This document shows positions 1-10,274 of a DNA stretch of 32,682 nt, one piece after another. The first letter of the stretch is position 1. Every line of letters begins with the position of its first letter. The stretch spans positions 1-32,682 of the forward strand of contig JAJKIL010000229.1 in assembly GCA_021154515.1 (NCBI GenBank). Reading direction: 5' to 3'. This DNA is from Niastella sp. GTDB taxonomy: Bacteria > Bacteroidota > Bacteroidia > Chitinophagales > Chitinophagaceae. The notes under the pieces were generated by a model. That model was not told the origin of the DNA, did not search any database, and saw only the letters and a list, made by a program, of their open reading frames with translations. The position numbers were made by a program, and so were the translations under genes.

Positions 1-615
1 GCAAAAGAGGCAATAGCTTTTAATGAACGCTATTCACAAATTTATGCGGCCTCAGATGGCTTTGTAAGTCAGAAGATGGCCAGCGAAGGAGAAGTGATCG
101 GGCCCGGGATGCCAGTACTTGCCATTAACGAAACACAGGGAAACAATAACTATTTACTTAAGGTAGGGGTAACAGACCGGGAATGGGCAATCATTAATTT
201 GGGGCAAACGGCCACAGTAACGCTGGATGGATATGCTGATAAAAAAATTGACGCGTTCGTGTTTCGTAAGTCGCAGGCGGCAGATCATACCCTTGGCTCC
301 TTTCAGCTGGAACTGAAATTGAAATTAAAGGACATTAAACCGGCGGTGGGCATGTTTGGCAAAGCGGAAATAGCTACCAATCAGAACGACAATGTGAAGG
401 TGATCCCATATGGTTCGCTGGTAGAAGCAGATGGCGACAAGGCATTTGTATTTACCCCAGACGGAACCGATAAGGTCAGGAAAATTCCGGTAATTATTTC
501 AAAGGTCGACAATCAACAGGTTTATCTGAGAGAAGGACTTGATGGCGTGAAAGAAATTGTGATCTCCAATAGTGCCTATCTAAATGAAAAATCTACAATT
601 AAAATTATCAGGTAA
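1..615 (+). CDS. RND efflux periplasmic adaptor (membrane fusion protein), 5' end cut by window
   Basis: The frame is open from base 1 and ends with TAA at 613-615, so this is the C-terminal part (about 204 residues) of a longer protein. An ATG lies at 76, but the residues before it fit the end of a lipoyl/biotinyl-like hairpin domain (ASDGFVSQKMASEGEVI), so it is not the true start. After it come a beta-barrel segment (VGVTDREWAIINLGQ) and a membrane-proximal segment (IPYGSLVEADGDKAFVF), the usual order in HlyD/AcrA adaptors. Such adaptors sit in the periplasm and link an inner-membrane RND pump to an outer-membrane channel. The RND pump gene follows after 11 bases, so the two are almost certainly cotranscribed. 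The family call is firm; the substrate is unknown. Confidence 0.85.
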   Translation, partial: AKEAIAFNERYSQIYAASDGFVSQKMASEGEVIGPGMPVLAINETQGNNNYLLKVGVTDREWAIINLGQTATVTLDGYADKKIDAFVFRKSQAADHTLGSFQLELKLKLKDIKPAVGMFGKAEIATNQNDNVKVIPYGSLVEADGDKAFVFTPDGTDKVRKIPVIISKVDNQQVYLREGLDGVKEIVISNSAYLNEKSTIKIIR

Positions 616-626
616 TAATTACAGCT

Positions 627-3600
627 ATGAAGATCACAAATTTTGCTGTTAAAAACCATCAGTTCACGCTCATTATATTTCTGCTGTTTGCAGTAGTGGG
701 TGTACTTACCTTGTTTACAATGCCCCGTTCGGAAGACCCCACCACACATGCGCCGCAGTATCTTATAACTGTCATCTATCCAGGTACCAGTCCCAAGGAC
801 ATGGAGGAGCAAGTGGTAAAACCCATCGAGAACAAAATTTACGGTCTGGAAAATATCGACAAAATGCTTACTACCGTTGAAGATGGGGTGGCGGTCATTC
901 AGCCGAAGTTCAAATATGGAGTTGATGTAAACAATAAGTACCAGGAGATCTCTACAGAAATAAATGCTTTAAAGAACAGCGAGCTTCCCAAGGATATCTA
1001 TTTGATCAAAACAGAAAAGATCTCTTCGTCCGATGTCAAAATTTTACAGGTTGCATTGGTTTCGGATAACGCTTCCGATAAATTGTTGCGGGATGAAGCT
1101 GATATCCTGAAAACCCGCCTGGAGAAAATAACCAACCTTAAAGAAGTCAGGTATTTCGGAATGCCGGAACAGGAGATCCGGATCGATGTACAACTGGACA
1201 AACTGGCGCAACTGAAGATCCCGCTTACTATAGTTGTAGGTAGTTTACAAAGCGAAGCAGCAGACATTCCCGGGGGAAGCATCAACCTGGAGAGTAAGAT
1301 CTTTAATGTAAAGACCAGCGGCAAATTTAAGAACGTGGAGGATGTTGCCAATACCGTTATCTACAATGCCAATGGAAAGATAATATATCTGAAAGATGTG
1401 GCTGAAGTAAGTTATAAAAACGAAATGGTGAACCATATTACCCGGGTAAATGGTCATCGTTGCGTACTGGTTACTGCAGCAATGAAAGACAATGTTAATA
1501 TAGCGAACGTACAGAAGGAGTTTCTTCCCATACTGGATGAATTTTCAAAAGGATTGCCATCTAATATCCAGCTTGTCAAAACTTTTGATCAGGCTACTAT
1601 GGTCTCACAACGGCTTGGACATCTCGGATTTGATTTTGCCCTGGCCATTCTTCTGGTAGTTATTACCTTATTGCCGTTGGGATTCAGGGCATCACTGATC
1701 GTAATGATCTCTATTCCGCTTTCTTTGGCATTAGGGCTTATAGCTATGAATTTATTGGGTTTTTCTTTGAACCAGCTGAGTATTGTTGGCCTCGTAGTGG
1801 CTTTGGGGTTATTAGTGGACGACAGTATTGTAGTGGTAGAAAATATAGAACGCTGGCTTAGGGAAGGACATTCACTAAAGGATGCTATTCTAAAAGGCAC
1901 AAAACAGATAGGTGTGGCGGTAGTGGGATGTACAGCCACTTTAATAATTGCGTTCTTACCACTGGCCTTCCTGCCTGATATAGCCGGTGAATTTATCCGA
2001 AGCCTGCCAATGGCAGTTATAACCAGTGTATTGGCATCGATGATCGTGGCTTTGACGCTTGTTCCATTCATTGGAAGTAGATTATTGAAAACCCACACCC
2101 ATGGAGAAGGCAATTTTTTCCTTAAATATCTTCAAAAATTTCTAACTTACAGTTACCGGGGTATTATGCCTGTGGCTTTAAAATGGCCTAAAACAACCAT
2201 CGGGATCTCATTACTACTAAGTGTGCTGGCTTTTTTCCTGTTTACAAAAACTGGTTTCAAACTTTTTCCCACCTCCGAAAAACCCATGTTCCTTGTCAAT
2301 ATCAAAATGCCATTGCAGGCTGATATTCCGGAAAGTGACCGGGTGACCAAACTCGTGGAAAATGAATTAAGGCAATACAAAGAGATTGTCTATTACACAA
2401 GCAATGTTGGTAAAGGAAATCCACAAGTATATTATAATGTACATCAACAGGATGTTAAGCCAGACTTTGCCCAGATCTTTGTACAAATGGATAATGAGGC
2501 CAGTCCTGACTCGAAAACAGCATTAATCAAGCAGCTGAGACAAAAGTTCACCAATTTTCCTTATGCCAAAATAGAGGTAAAAGATTTTGAACAGGGAACG
2601 CCTATAGAGGCTAACATAGTAGTCAGGGTTTTTGGAGAAGATCCCAATAAGCTGCGTGAACTTTCCTTTAAGGTAGAGGATATTTTACGTAACCATCCAG
2701 GCACTGTTTATATCAATAACGAATTGAACACCTACAAATCAGATGTTAAAATAAAAATAAACAAAGAAAAAGCCCGCACCCTGGGTGTGCTTACAAGCGA
2801 TATCGACAAAGTGATAAGAATGGCGGTAGCGGGATTAACGGTGGGTGATTATATAGACGACAGAGGCGATTCACGCAATGTTGTTATAACGCTTTCCAGA
2901 GATAAATTTTCAAACCTGGATGCATTCAAAAATCTGTATGTAAATAACATCCAGGGTGTTCCGGTTCTGGTTGATCAAATTGCAACCATTTCTTTTGAAA
3001 CCTCGCCTACGGCCATCAATCATTTTAATAAATCCCGATTTGCCAAGGTTACCTCCTTAACCAAAGAAAAGGTATACGCAAATGATGTATTAAAGGATAT
3101 TGTTCCACAGCTAAACAAAATTAAAATGCCGCCTGGCTATTATTATAAGTTATCCGGAGAAGCGGAATCGGAAGGCGATGCGCTGGGTGGGAATTTCCTG
3201 TCAGTTATTTTATTAAGCACATTCCTTTTTATCGGAGTGCTGTTATTGCAATTCAAAACTTTTAAAGGTATCATTATTGTGCTCTCTATTATTCCATTAG
3301 GAATTCTGGGAGGGGTGATCATGCTGCTTATCGCCGGTCATCCGATGTCATTGGTCTCTATTATTGGTTTTATTGGTTTGTCTGGTATACAGGTCAAGAA
3401 TTGACTGTTACTCGTTGATTTTACTATCCGGTTGCGGGCTGAAGGACATAGTATAGATACCGCCATTAAAATAGCAGGAGAAACCCGCTTTTTACCGGTG
3501 GTACTTACTTCGATAACCGCCATATGCGGATTAATCCCGCTTGCGATGAACCCCAATCCGCTTATTTCACCATTAGCAATTGTATTGATTGGAGGACTAA

Positions 3601-3680
3601 TCAGCTCTACGATACTTTCCCGGATCGTAACACCTGTAATGTATAAATTGATTCCGCCAACAGTTGAATCAGCAGAATAA
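627..3680 (+). pseudogene. RND efflux pump (AcrB/MexB-type) interrupted by an in-frame TGA
   Basis: One reading frame runs from ATG 627 to TAA 3680 (1017 codon positions before the stop), a normal RND pump length, but codon 926 (3402-3404) is TGA. The first part has TM1 (about residues 11-31), two large periplasmic loops and a central helix bundle. The proton-relay aspartates D398-D399 lie in GLLVDDSIVVVENI. The stop falls in the conserved TM10 motif, just after G-I-Q-V-K-N; relatives have Ser, Ala or similar there, and TCA-to-TGA is a one-base change. The lysine two residues earlier matches the AcrB K940 position. Downstream, 91 in-frame codons still encode good TM11-TM12 sequence. A product ending at 3404 would lack the end of TM10 and all of TM11-12 and should not work. 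The remainder is undecayed, so the mutation is recent, a sequencing error, or read through at low level. Confidence 0.85.
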
Positions 3681-3709
3681 AACTATCACCAACATAAAAA
3701 CAAAATAAA

Positions 3710-4489
3710 ATGAAAGAATATGTATTGCTCACAGGAGCATCGTCAGGCATTGGTTATGAAATGGCCACTCAATTAGCTGCGAAAAAATTGAACCTGATCC
3801 TGGTAGCCCGCAACGAAACCAAATTGCAGCAAATGCAAAAGGAACTAACTACCACGTATGGCATTTCGGTTCAATACATCGTTAAAGATCTGTCGGATGT
3901 GCAAGCTGCCATTGGCCTCTACAAAGATGTGCAACGGGAAAAGCTTTTAGTAACCGCCCTGGTAAATAATGCAGGCGTAGGTAACTACGGCCATTTTATT
4001 GAAACGTCACTGGAAGAAGAACTCAAAATGATCGAGTTAAATATTTCCAGTGTGGTAGCACTCACCAAATTGTTTGCAAAAGAAATGGCAAGCCGTAAGT
4101 CGGGCAAAATTATGAATGTGGCATCCCTGCTTTCATTTTTACCATTTCCTTATTACTCGGTTTACTCTGCTACCAAAGCATTTGTATTGGCATTTACAGA
4201 AACAATTGCCGCAGAACTGGAAGGCACAGGCGTTGTAGTGACAGCTCTTTGCCCCGGACCTGTAGATACTGGTTTTAATACAGATAAGATGCTCTCTACA
4301 AATAACTTTAAAGCAAATAAGCCAATGCATCCAAAAGTAGTGGCACAACAAGGGGTGAAACTTCTTTTACATGGTAAGGGTAAAAAAGTAGTTGGCTTTA
4401 CAAACTGGTTTATTTCAAACCTGCCACGTTTTACCCCTGATAGTATTATGATGAAGATCAAAAAGAATTTAGCCAGTCAAAAAAAATAA
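3710..4489 (+). CDS. Short-chain dehydrogenase/reductase (SDR family)
   Basis: This 259-residue protein is a classical SDR, a Rossmann-fold NAD(P)H-dependent oxidoreductase. Visible motifs are the cofactor loop TGASSGIG (residues 8-15), NNAG (86-89), catalytic Ser139 and the YSATK motif with Tyr152 and Lys156, followed by CPGPVDTGF near 181-189. Length and motif spacing are those of an active enzyme of the COG0300 (DltE-like) type; the substrate cannot be told. An arginine in the loop after beta-2 (LVARNETKL) favours NADP(H). It starts 29 bases after the end of the RND frame on the same strand and may be in the same transcript. No clear terminator follows before the sigma gene. Confidence 0.9.
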   Translation: MKEYVLLTGASSGIGYEMATQLAAKKLNLILVARNETKLQQMQKELTTTYGISVQYIVKDLSDVQAAIGLYKDVQREKLLVTALVNNAGVGNYGHFIETSLEEELKMIELNISSVVALTKLFAKEMASRKSGKIMNVASLLSFLPFPYYSVYSATKAFVLAFTETIAAELEGTGVVVTALCPGPVDTGFNTDKMLSTNNFKANKPMHPKVVAQQGVKLLLHGKGKKVVGFTNWFISNLPRFTPDSIMMKIKKNLASQKK

Positions 4490-4539
4490 TTCCCGGTATG
4501 GTTTGTACAAGGGCTGGTTTTACCCCGGCCGTGAAAAGA

Positions 4540-4571
4540 TTTGATTTAAATATTTAAATGATATTATTTTG
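4540..4571 (+). promoter_or_regulatory. Candidate Bacteroidota-type promoter for the sigma/FecR/receptor unit
   Basis: TTTG at 4540-4543 and TTATTTTG at 4564-4571 are separated by 20 bases. This fits the Bacteroidota primary promoter pattern of a -33 TTTG and a -7 TAnnTTTG with a 19-21 base spacer, with one mismatch in the -7 box. Transcription would start near 4577, giving a leader of about 57 bases to the TTG start at 4634. Prediction by eye only. Confidence 0.4.
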
Positions 4572-4633
4572 GCCTTTGAATCGTTGATCAGTGATCGTAC
4601 CAGTTATGATCATTCTACTTAAAAACGCTTTAA

Positions 4634-5305
4634 TTGGCTTCGAACAATAACAATACCGTACCACCGCCCGATGAAAAACAACTATTTCTGCAGGTTTCTG
4701 AAGGTGATGAAAAAGCCTTCGGAATCCTGTTTACTGTCTTCCTACCAAAATTATATCCGTTTATTATAAAGCTTGTTAAATCAGAACCTGGTGCACAGGA
4801 AATTATACAGGAAACATTTATCAGGGTATGGTTATCCCGGGATAAATTAAGCGAAATAGATAACCCCGGCGGTTGGTTGTACAAAGTTGCATCCAATGAA
4901 TGCTATAGCTATTTACGAAAGAGCGTTTTAAATAATAAGTTTTTTAATACTATTACATTTGAACCTGACCCGGTAAACACCACACAGGAAAACTTTGCCT
5001 TAAAAGAATTGAACCGGCTTGTAGGTGAAGCTATCGATAAACTGCCCGCACAGCGAAAAAAAATTTACCGCATGAGCCGCGATGAGGGTAAGAGCATTCC
5101 CGAGATCGCTGCCATATTAAATCTCTCTCCCAATACGGTCAAGAACGCCCTGGTGACCGCCTTAAAATACATTCGGGAATACCTGGTCAAATACGGGATC
5201 ATCTTCTTCCTGTTACTCATGGCCGAAAAAAATAAAAATATTTTTTCAGCCGATAGTCCTAAACCTTCCCCCACTCTTCTTATTAGTGATAGCAGGCATA
5301 AATAA
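4634..5305 (+). CDS. RNA polymerase ECF sigma factor (Bacteroidota FecI-like)
   Basis: This 223-residue protein has a sigma-70 region 2 (about residues 27-95, including the F-x-x-x-P-x-L-Y segment and E-I-I-Q-E-T-F-I-R-V-W) and a region 4 helix-turn-helix (about 130-185, GKSIPEIAAILNLSPNTVK). It would direct RNA polymerase to promoters of the neighbouring uptake genes once released by its anti-sigma partner. The start is TTG at 4634. An in-frame TAA lies directly upstream (4631-4633) and no early in-frame ATG exists, so a rare start codon is required. After region 4 there is a short hydrophobic stretch (YGIIFFLLLMA) and a Lys/Ser/Pro-rich tail, as in many Bacteroidota ECF factors. The FecR gene follows after 5 bases. 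Confidence 0.9.
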   Translation: MASNNNNTVPPPDEKQLFLQVSEGDEKAFGILFTVFLPKLYPFIIKLVKSEPGAQEIIQETFIRVWLSRDKLSEIDNPGGWLYKVASNECYSYLRKSVLNNKFFNTITFEPDPVNTTQENFALKELNRLVGEAIDKLPAQRKKIYRMSRDEGKSIPEIAAILNLSPNTVKNALVTALKYIREYLVKYGIIFFLLLMAEKNKNIFSADSPKPSPTLLISDSRHK

Positions 5306-5310
5306 CAATA

Positions 5311-6489
5311 ATGAGCAAACAACGATTATCCTGGTTACTGGAACAACACCTGGCGAATAAAACAACGGAGCAGGAACGGCAGGAATTGCACGAACTGGTG
5401 AAAGCCAACGACAATGATGAGCTGTTTAAACAGGTGTTGAGTGAGAAAATGCAAACAGAAACAACCGGTGTTCCTGTAGATGCAGCACCCTGGCAAAAAA
5501 TGATCCAGGATATTGTGGGCATCGATAAAGCGCCTGCTCTACCTGTAAAAAGATCTGCCAATGTGTTTACATTATACCGGTGGGTGGCAGCTGCTGCCGT
5601 GTTAGTGCTGATAGGCACGGGTACCTATTTTCTTATGAACCGTACAACCAAACCAGCACTCACTGTTACAAAAAGCACGTTACCTGCATTACCAGTAACG
5701 CCGGTGAACAAAAACTCGTTGCTGCTCGCCGATGGGTCGCATATTTGGCTGGATGAAGTTAACAATGGAAAAATAGCGACACTGGAAGGAACCACTATAA
5801 CAAAAAAGGATTCACAAATTATTTATACCACTACCAGTAACAGCCGGGAAACTTATTACAATGTGGTGTCAACAGCGCGCAGCGGCCAATATGAAGTGGT
5901 GTTGCCCGATGGCAGTCATGTATGGCTAAACGCAGCTTCGGCTATCCGTTTTCCTGCATCCTTTACAGGAAAAGAACGATCGGTTGAATTGCTGGGTGAA
6001 GCCTGGTTCGATGTTCAACATGCCGATAAGATCCCGTTTATTATTCATTCCGGCAATATGGTTACCTCGGTAATGGGTACTGCGTTTGATATTAAAGCTT
6101 ACCCCGGCGAGCGGTCGATGATCGTTGCAGTGCAACGAGGTAAAGTAAAAGTACAGTCGGGCAACCAGTTACTGGCCACTCTGGAAAAAGGACGACAGGT
6201 AAAAGTAACAACCAATACAAGTCCTATTCAAAGCAACATCGATCCAGCCATCATTGCCGGTTGGCGAAAAGGCGACCTGTATTATAAAGATGAACGGCTG
6301 GCCGATATTACAGCCGATCTGCAAAGAGTTTTTAATGCATCCATTCAAATAAAAAAGGCATCCCTGAAAGAAGAGATCACTACAGTTTCTTTTAATAAAA
6401 ATACGGGACTAGCCAAAGCGCTTGCTATTATCTGCCGCATTACAGATGCCAGGTTTTCTGTAAACAACGGAATATACATTATAGAATAA
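5311..6489 (+). CDS. FecR-family anti-sigma factor
   Basis: This 392-residue inner-membrane regulator has a short cytoplasmic N-terminal helical domain (residues 1-85) that should hold the adjacent ECF sigma factor. A single transmembrane segment follows at about 91-109 (WVAAAAVLVLIGTGTYFLM). The periplasmic FecR domain lies at about 185-290, with the typical V-L-P-D-G-S-x-V-W-L-N and G-E-A-W-F-D-V signatures. A C-terminal DUF4974 domain covers about 320-392. Known FecR proteins sense the loaded state of a partner TonB-dependent receptor through its N-terminal domain. The order sigma, FecR, receptor with tight spacing supports that role here. Confidence 0.93.
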   Translation: MSKQRLSWLLEQHLANKTTEQERQELHELVKANDNDELFKQVLSEKMQTETTGVPVDAAPWQKMIQDIVGIDKAPALPVKRSANVFTLYRWVAAAAVLVLIGTGTYFLMNRTTKPALTVTKSTLPALPVTPVNKNSLLLADGSHIWLDEVNNGKIATLEGTTITKKDSQIIYTTTSNSRETYYNVVSTARSGQYEVVLPDGSHVWLNAASAIRFPASFTGKERSVELLGEAWFDVQHADKIPFIIHSGNMVTSVMGTAFDIKAYPGERSMIVAVQRGKVKVQSGNQLLATLEKGRQVKVTTNTSPIQSNIDPAIIAGWRKGDLYYKDERLADITADLQRVFNASIQIKKASLKEEITTVSFNKNTGLAKALAIICRITDARFSVNNGIYIIE

Positions 6490-6512
6490 GCAACCTCACC
6501 TACTTACTTTTT

Positions 6513-9140
6513 ATGAAAAAAATGAAACCAATTCTGGTATTCATATGCTGTACCTTTTTGTTAATCGGGAAGGTCCGCGCACAGGATATGGATAAAGTGA
6601 CCATTAGTATTGAACTAAAAAATGCATCGCTTGAAGAAGCATTTACCAAAATTGAAAGCGGTACGTCTTTTAAATTCAATTATAAAACGGCCGATATAGC
6701 CGGCGTTAAAGGGATTAACTACAGGCAGCAGCATGTTACCGTAAAAAAATTACTGGCTGATATAACCGTCAATACCTCCCTGCAATTTGAGCAATTCGAC
6801 AATTATATAGTGGTAAAAAAGACCGGCAAACAGTCATCACACAGCATAACCATTTATGGATTTGTTACGGCAGCCAATTCAGGCGAATCATTAATTGGCG
6901 CAACGGTAAATGTGGCGGGTAATAAAACCTATTCAACCATTACCAATGCTTATGGCTTTTATTCGTTAACAGTTCCTGCAGCCACCTATACGGTGAACTG
7001 TTCTTATGTTGGGTTCAAAGACATCGATACCACTGCCGATCTTCACCGAACTTACCAGCACAATATTCAACTGGTGTTGAATGAGCATACCCCTCTTCAG
7101 ACCGTTGTAGTAGCTACAACAGCAAAGAAAAATCCTGTTAAAAATACGATCACGGGTTATCACCGGTTAAGCATTGCGGAGATCAAAAAGATCGCGATGC
7201 CCGGGGGTGAAGCGGATGTACTAAAGAGCCTTCAGTTTTTGCCGGGGATACAAACGTCTGCCGAAGGCACTACCAATTTATCGGTGCGCGGCGGATCGTA
7301 TGATCAAAATCTGATCCTGCTCGATGAAGCGCCGGTATACAATCCCACCCACACCCTCGGCTTTTTTTCCGCCTTCAATACCGATGCGCTGAAAGATGTT
7401 GCTATTTATAAAGGCGTATTCCCTTCCTGGTATGGATCACGCTTATCTTCGGTGGTAGACGTGCGGATGAAAGAAGGCAACGCTAAAAAGTATACTGTCA
7501 CCGGCGGCATCGGTTTCCTGGCAAGCCGTTTAACGATAGAAGGTCCCATTAAAAAAGAGCGATCTTCCTTTATTGTTTCGGGACGGTACAGCAATATCGG
7601 CATGTGGTTAAAAATTCCTCAGATAGCCGAAAAGATAAACCAGAATACAAAAAATAGCCGGGTATCTTTTTACGACCTGAATGTAAAATTAAACAAGCGG
7701 CTTGGTGCAAAAGACCGCCTTTATTTATCTGCCTATACCGGCTATGATAATTTTTTCCTGAACGCCCTTGATAAAGGAAACGAAATGAATTGGAGCAATA
7801 CTACTGTTACCGCCCGGTGGAACCATATCTTTAATTCAAATGTATTTGCCAATACTTCCTTACTGTACAGCAACTACAAGTATTCATATGATCTGGTAGA
7901 AGATACCCGGAATTTTACCTGGCGCGCCAATTTAAAGGAGGTCACTCTCAAAACAGATCTCGACCTAACCATCAATGGCAACAACCAGGTAAAATTCGGT
8001 ACCGGTATCACTGCACAGGATGTATTGCCGGGCCAGGTAAATCAAAAATCTGCCAGTTCTGCCTCAAAGGAAGTACAACTCAATAATCGCAGTTCAGCTC
8101 AATTATTTGCCTATATAAACAATGAGCAAAAAATAAGTAAACGCATCAGTTTGTCGTACGGACTTCGGGCTACCTGGTTTGCCGCGTTGGGCGATGCAAT
8201 GGTATACCGGTATAATGCCGATAACTCAGATGTGATTGACAGCACTTATTATTCAAAGGGTAAAGTCATCAAATCCTATATGGGCATGGAACCAAGGGCC
8301 ACTGCCAGAGTGCTGCTCTCCCCCACTGCTTCGTTGAAGTTCTCCTATGGCCGCAATTATCAGTTCCAGCACCTGTTAACCAATTCATCTGTTGGCTTGC
8401 CAACCGATCTTTGGATGCCTTCGGATCCCTACTTTAAACCTCAGTATGCCGATCAGTATGCGGCGGGCTTTTACAAAACCATTCTAAACGATTCTTACGA
8501 AGGAAGTATAGAAGGGTATTACAGAAAATCGTATAACATCACTGACTTCAAGGACAATGCTGAGGTTTTCCTGAATGATAAAATAGAAACGCAGGTTTTA
8601 ACAGGCGGGCAAAAAGGGTATGGACTGGAGTTCATGCTGAAAAAGAACAGCGGCGCTTCAACCGGCTGGATAAGTTATACCTGGTCAAAGGCGCTGCGCC
8701 GTATTTATGGCGTAAACAATAACGAATGGTACCCGCCTACCTACGACCACCGCCACAATATTTCGTTTGTATATTCTTATGCTATTAATAAAAGAGCGAG
8801 TGTATCTGTGAACTGGATCTATAGAAGTGGTGGCCGCACCACTATACCATTAGGCACTTATATATTTAATGAGGCCCGGTGGTTATATTATGGTAAAAGG
8901 AACGAATATCAGCTTCCGGCCAGCCACCGGCTCGATATAAGCGCCACCTGGAAAACCAGGGAAAAACCAAACAGAAAATGGCAGAGCGAATGGGTGTTCA
9001 GTGTTTACAACGCATACAACAGGCAAAACGTATTTGCTTTGTTCATAAGCCAGTCATATAATGGCTATACCAATACTAAAGCCACCCAGGTATATCTCAC
9101 CGGCATTCTGCCATCAATCACCTACAATTTTAAATTTTAA
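6513..9140 (+). CDS. TonB-dependent outer-membrane receptor with STN signalling domain
   Basis: This 875-residue protein has a signal peptide (residues 1-24, ending VRAQ) and an STN domain (about 30-105) typical of receptors that signal to FecR. A CarboxypepD_reg-like beta-sandwich (about 112-195) precedes the plug domain (about 225-325; NLSVRGGSYDQNLILLDEAPV and YGSRLSSVVDVRMKEG). The rest is a beta-barrel ending in alternating hydrophobic/aromatic residues (ITYNFKF). It is shorter than SusC proteins and has no SusD partner; a DUF4249 lipoprotein gene follows instead. It probably imports a specific ligand through the outer membrane using TonB energy. The ligand is not evident, and the pairing with sigma/FecR indicates substrate-induced expression. 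Confidence 0.92.
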   Translation: MKKMKPILVFICCTFLLIGKVRAQDMDKVTISIELKNASLEEAFTKIESGTSFKFNYKTADIAGVKGINYRQQHVTVKKLLADITVNTSLQFEQFDNYIVVKKTGKQSSHSITIYGFVTAANSGESLIGATVNVAGNKTYSTITNAYGFYSLTVPAATYTVNCSYVGFKDIDTTADLHRTYQHNIQLVLNEHTPLQTVVVATTAKKNPVKNTITGYHRLSIAEIKKIAMPGGEADVLKSLQFLPGIQTSAEGTTNLSVRGGSYDQNLILLDEAPVYNPTHTLGFFSAFNTDALKDVAIYKGVFPSWYGSRLSSVVDVRMKEGNAKKYTVTGGIGFLASRLTIEGPIKKERSSFIVSGRYSNIGMWLKIPQIAEKINQNTKNSRVSFYDLNVKLNKRLGAKDRLYLSAYTGYDNFFLNALDKGNEMNWSNTTVTARWNHIFNSNVFANTSLLYSNYKYSYDLVEDTRNFTWRANLKEVTLKTDLDLTINGNNQVKFGTGITAQDVLPGQVNQKSASSASKEVQLNNRSSAQLFAYINNEQKISKRISLSYGLRATWFAALGDAMVYRYNADNSDVIDSTYYSKGKVIKSYMGMEPRATARVLLSPTASLKFSYGRNYQFQHLLTNSSVGLPTDLWMPSDPYFKPQYADQYAAGFYKTILNDSYEGSIEGYYRKSYNITDFKDNAEVFLNDKIETQVLTGGQKGYGLEFMLKKNSGASTGWISYTWSKALRRIYGVNNNEWYPPTYDHRHNISFVYSYAINKRASVSVNWIYRSGGRTTIPLGTYIFNEARWLYYGKRNEYQLPASHRLDISATWKTREKPNRKWQSEWVFSVYNAYNRQNVFALFISQSYNGYTNTKATQVYLTGILPSITYNFKF

Positions 9141-9150
9141 ACAGTACTAT

Positions 9151-10131
9151 ATGAATATGCGATGGAGTTTCATTTGTGTTGTTATTCTTTTGGCAGCCTG
9201 TACTAAAGACTATGATTTTAAACTGAAAGACACTACCCCGTTATATGTAATAGAAGGAAGGATCAGTGACTTGCAAGGTCCTTACTATATTCATATAACC
9301 AGATCAACCAGTTTATTAGGTTATCCGCTTGTAACTACCCAGGACGCCGATAGCTTTGATGCAGTACAGGGGGCGGAGGTTATTATTAAAGATGATCTGG
9401 GAACGGTTGATACCCTTATACCAGCCGCAGATGTTCTGCCAAGAATGCTCTATTTATATAATAACCACGTGATGGATTCCGATGTTCGGGCGTACCCAAG
9501 TAAGGTATACACCTATAAACGGGGTTATTACCAAACAACAAAGATCAAGGGCATGCCGGGGCACAACTATCAGCTGCATGTTCGCATAGGTGATTCCACT
9601 TTTCAGGCATCGGCGTATATGCCGCCTGTTCCTACACTTGATTCAGTAGCGGTAAAAGAAGATACCGTTGTTGACGCGGCCGGAGACAAAGGTAATTTAC
9701 CCCTTGCCTGGTTCAGGGAACCGCAAGATGAAAAGAATTATTATATGCTGCAATTTTATTCGAATGTAGTTGAATACCCCTATAATGCGTTCCTTCTTGA
9801 ATATAATAACTATTACAGCATTCCGTTTGTGGTCGATGATAAAATATTACCGCCGTATGTGAACGGATTATCTGTACAGTTAATTATCCCAGACAGTTAC
9901 CCATACTCCGGAGCGCCGCAATATTTTTCCTATTTAGATCGTGGTGTGCAAATAAGATTGTCATCTTTAACAAAAGAAGCTTTTGAGTATTTCAATGTGT
10001 TGCGAAAACAATTACAAACTGATGGCAATGTATACAAACCCACACCGGCTTCAGCAAGAGGGAATATCCAGGGCGGTGCGCTGGGGCTTTTCTGGGCATC
10101 CAGTATTTCTTATAAATTGATTTTGCCGTAG
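9151..10131 (+). CDS. DUF4249-family lipoprotein
   Basis: The start is placed at ATG 9151, 10 bases after the receptor stop, because it begins a lipoprotein signal (SFICVVILLAAC, with the lipidated Cys in an L-A-A-C lipobox). The longer open frame upstream overlaps the receptor gene and has no signal features. The mature 300-residue domain opens with the P-L-Y-V-I-E-G-R-I-S-D and I-H-I-T-R-S-T-S pattern I associate with DUF4249, a family regularly encoded next to TonB-dependent receptors in Bacteroidota. It is probably a surface or periplasmic accessory to the receptor, perhaps a ligand-binding lid (inference). It is the last gene of the plus-strand unit; a terminator lies about 145 bases downstream. 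Confidence 0.8.
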   Translation: MNMRWSFICVVILLAACTKDYDFKLKDTTPLYVIEGRISDLQGPYYIHITRSTSLLGYPLVTTQDADSFDAVQGAEVIIKDDLGTVDTLIPAADVLPRMLYLYNNHVMDSDVRAYPSKVYTYKRGYYQTTKIKGMPGHNYQLHVRIGDSTFQASAYMPPVPTLDSVAVKEDTVVDAAGDKGNLPLAWFREPQDEKNYYMLQFYSNVVEYPYNAFLLEYNNYYSIPFVVDDKILPPYVNGLSVQLIIPDSYPYSGAPQYFSYLDRGVQIRLSSLTKEAFEYFNVLRKQLQTDGNVYKPTPASARGNIQGGALGLFWASSISYKLILP

Positions 10132-10274
10132 ACAGCTCGTTTGCTCACGACCGAGTTAACCGAAATCAATTTTTTGGTCATTTTGCGCGGAATAGAATTA
10201 TACATTAAAAAAATTCCTAAATTGCCTGCATAGGATAAGGTTTAATGGTTTAATGGTATTTGATTAGTACAGCA

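Noticed and set aside
1589..2113. Long minus-strand ORF of 174 codons
   Set aside because: It is antisense to the conserved transmembrane core of the RND pump and has no protein-family features.
3402..3404. Selenocysteine codon or genome-wide TGA recoding
   Set aside because: TGA terminates another gene in the window (14108-14110), family members carry Ser/Ala and not Cys here, and no SECIS-like hairpin was evident just after the codon.
9061..9150. Start of the DUF4249 gene at 9061
   Set aside because: This stretch is inside the receptor gene in another frame and lacks a signal sequence; the lipoprotein signal begins at 9151.
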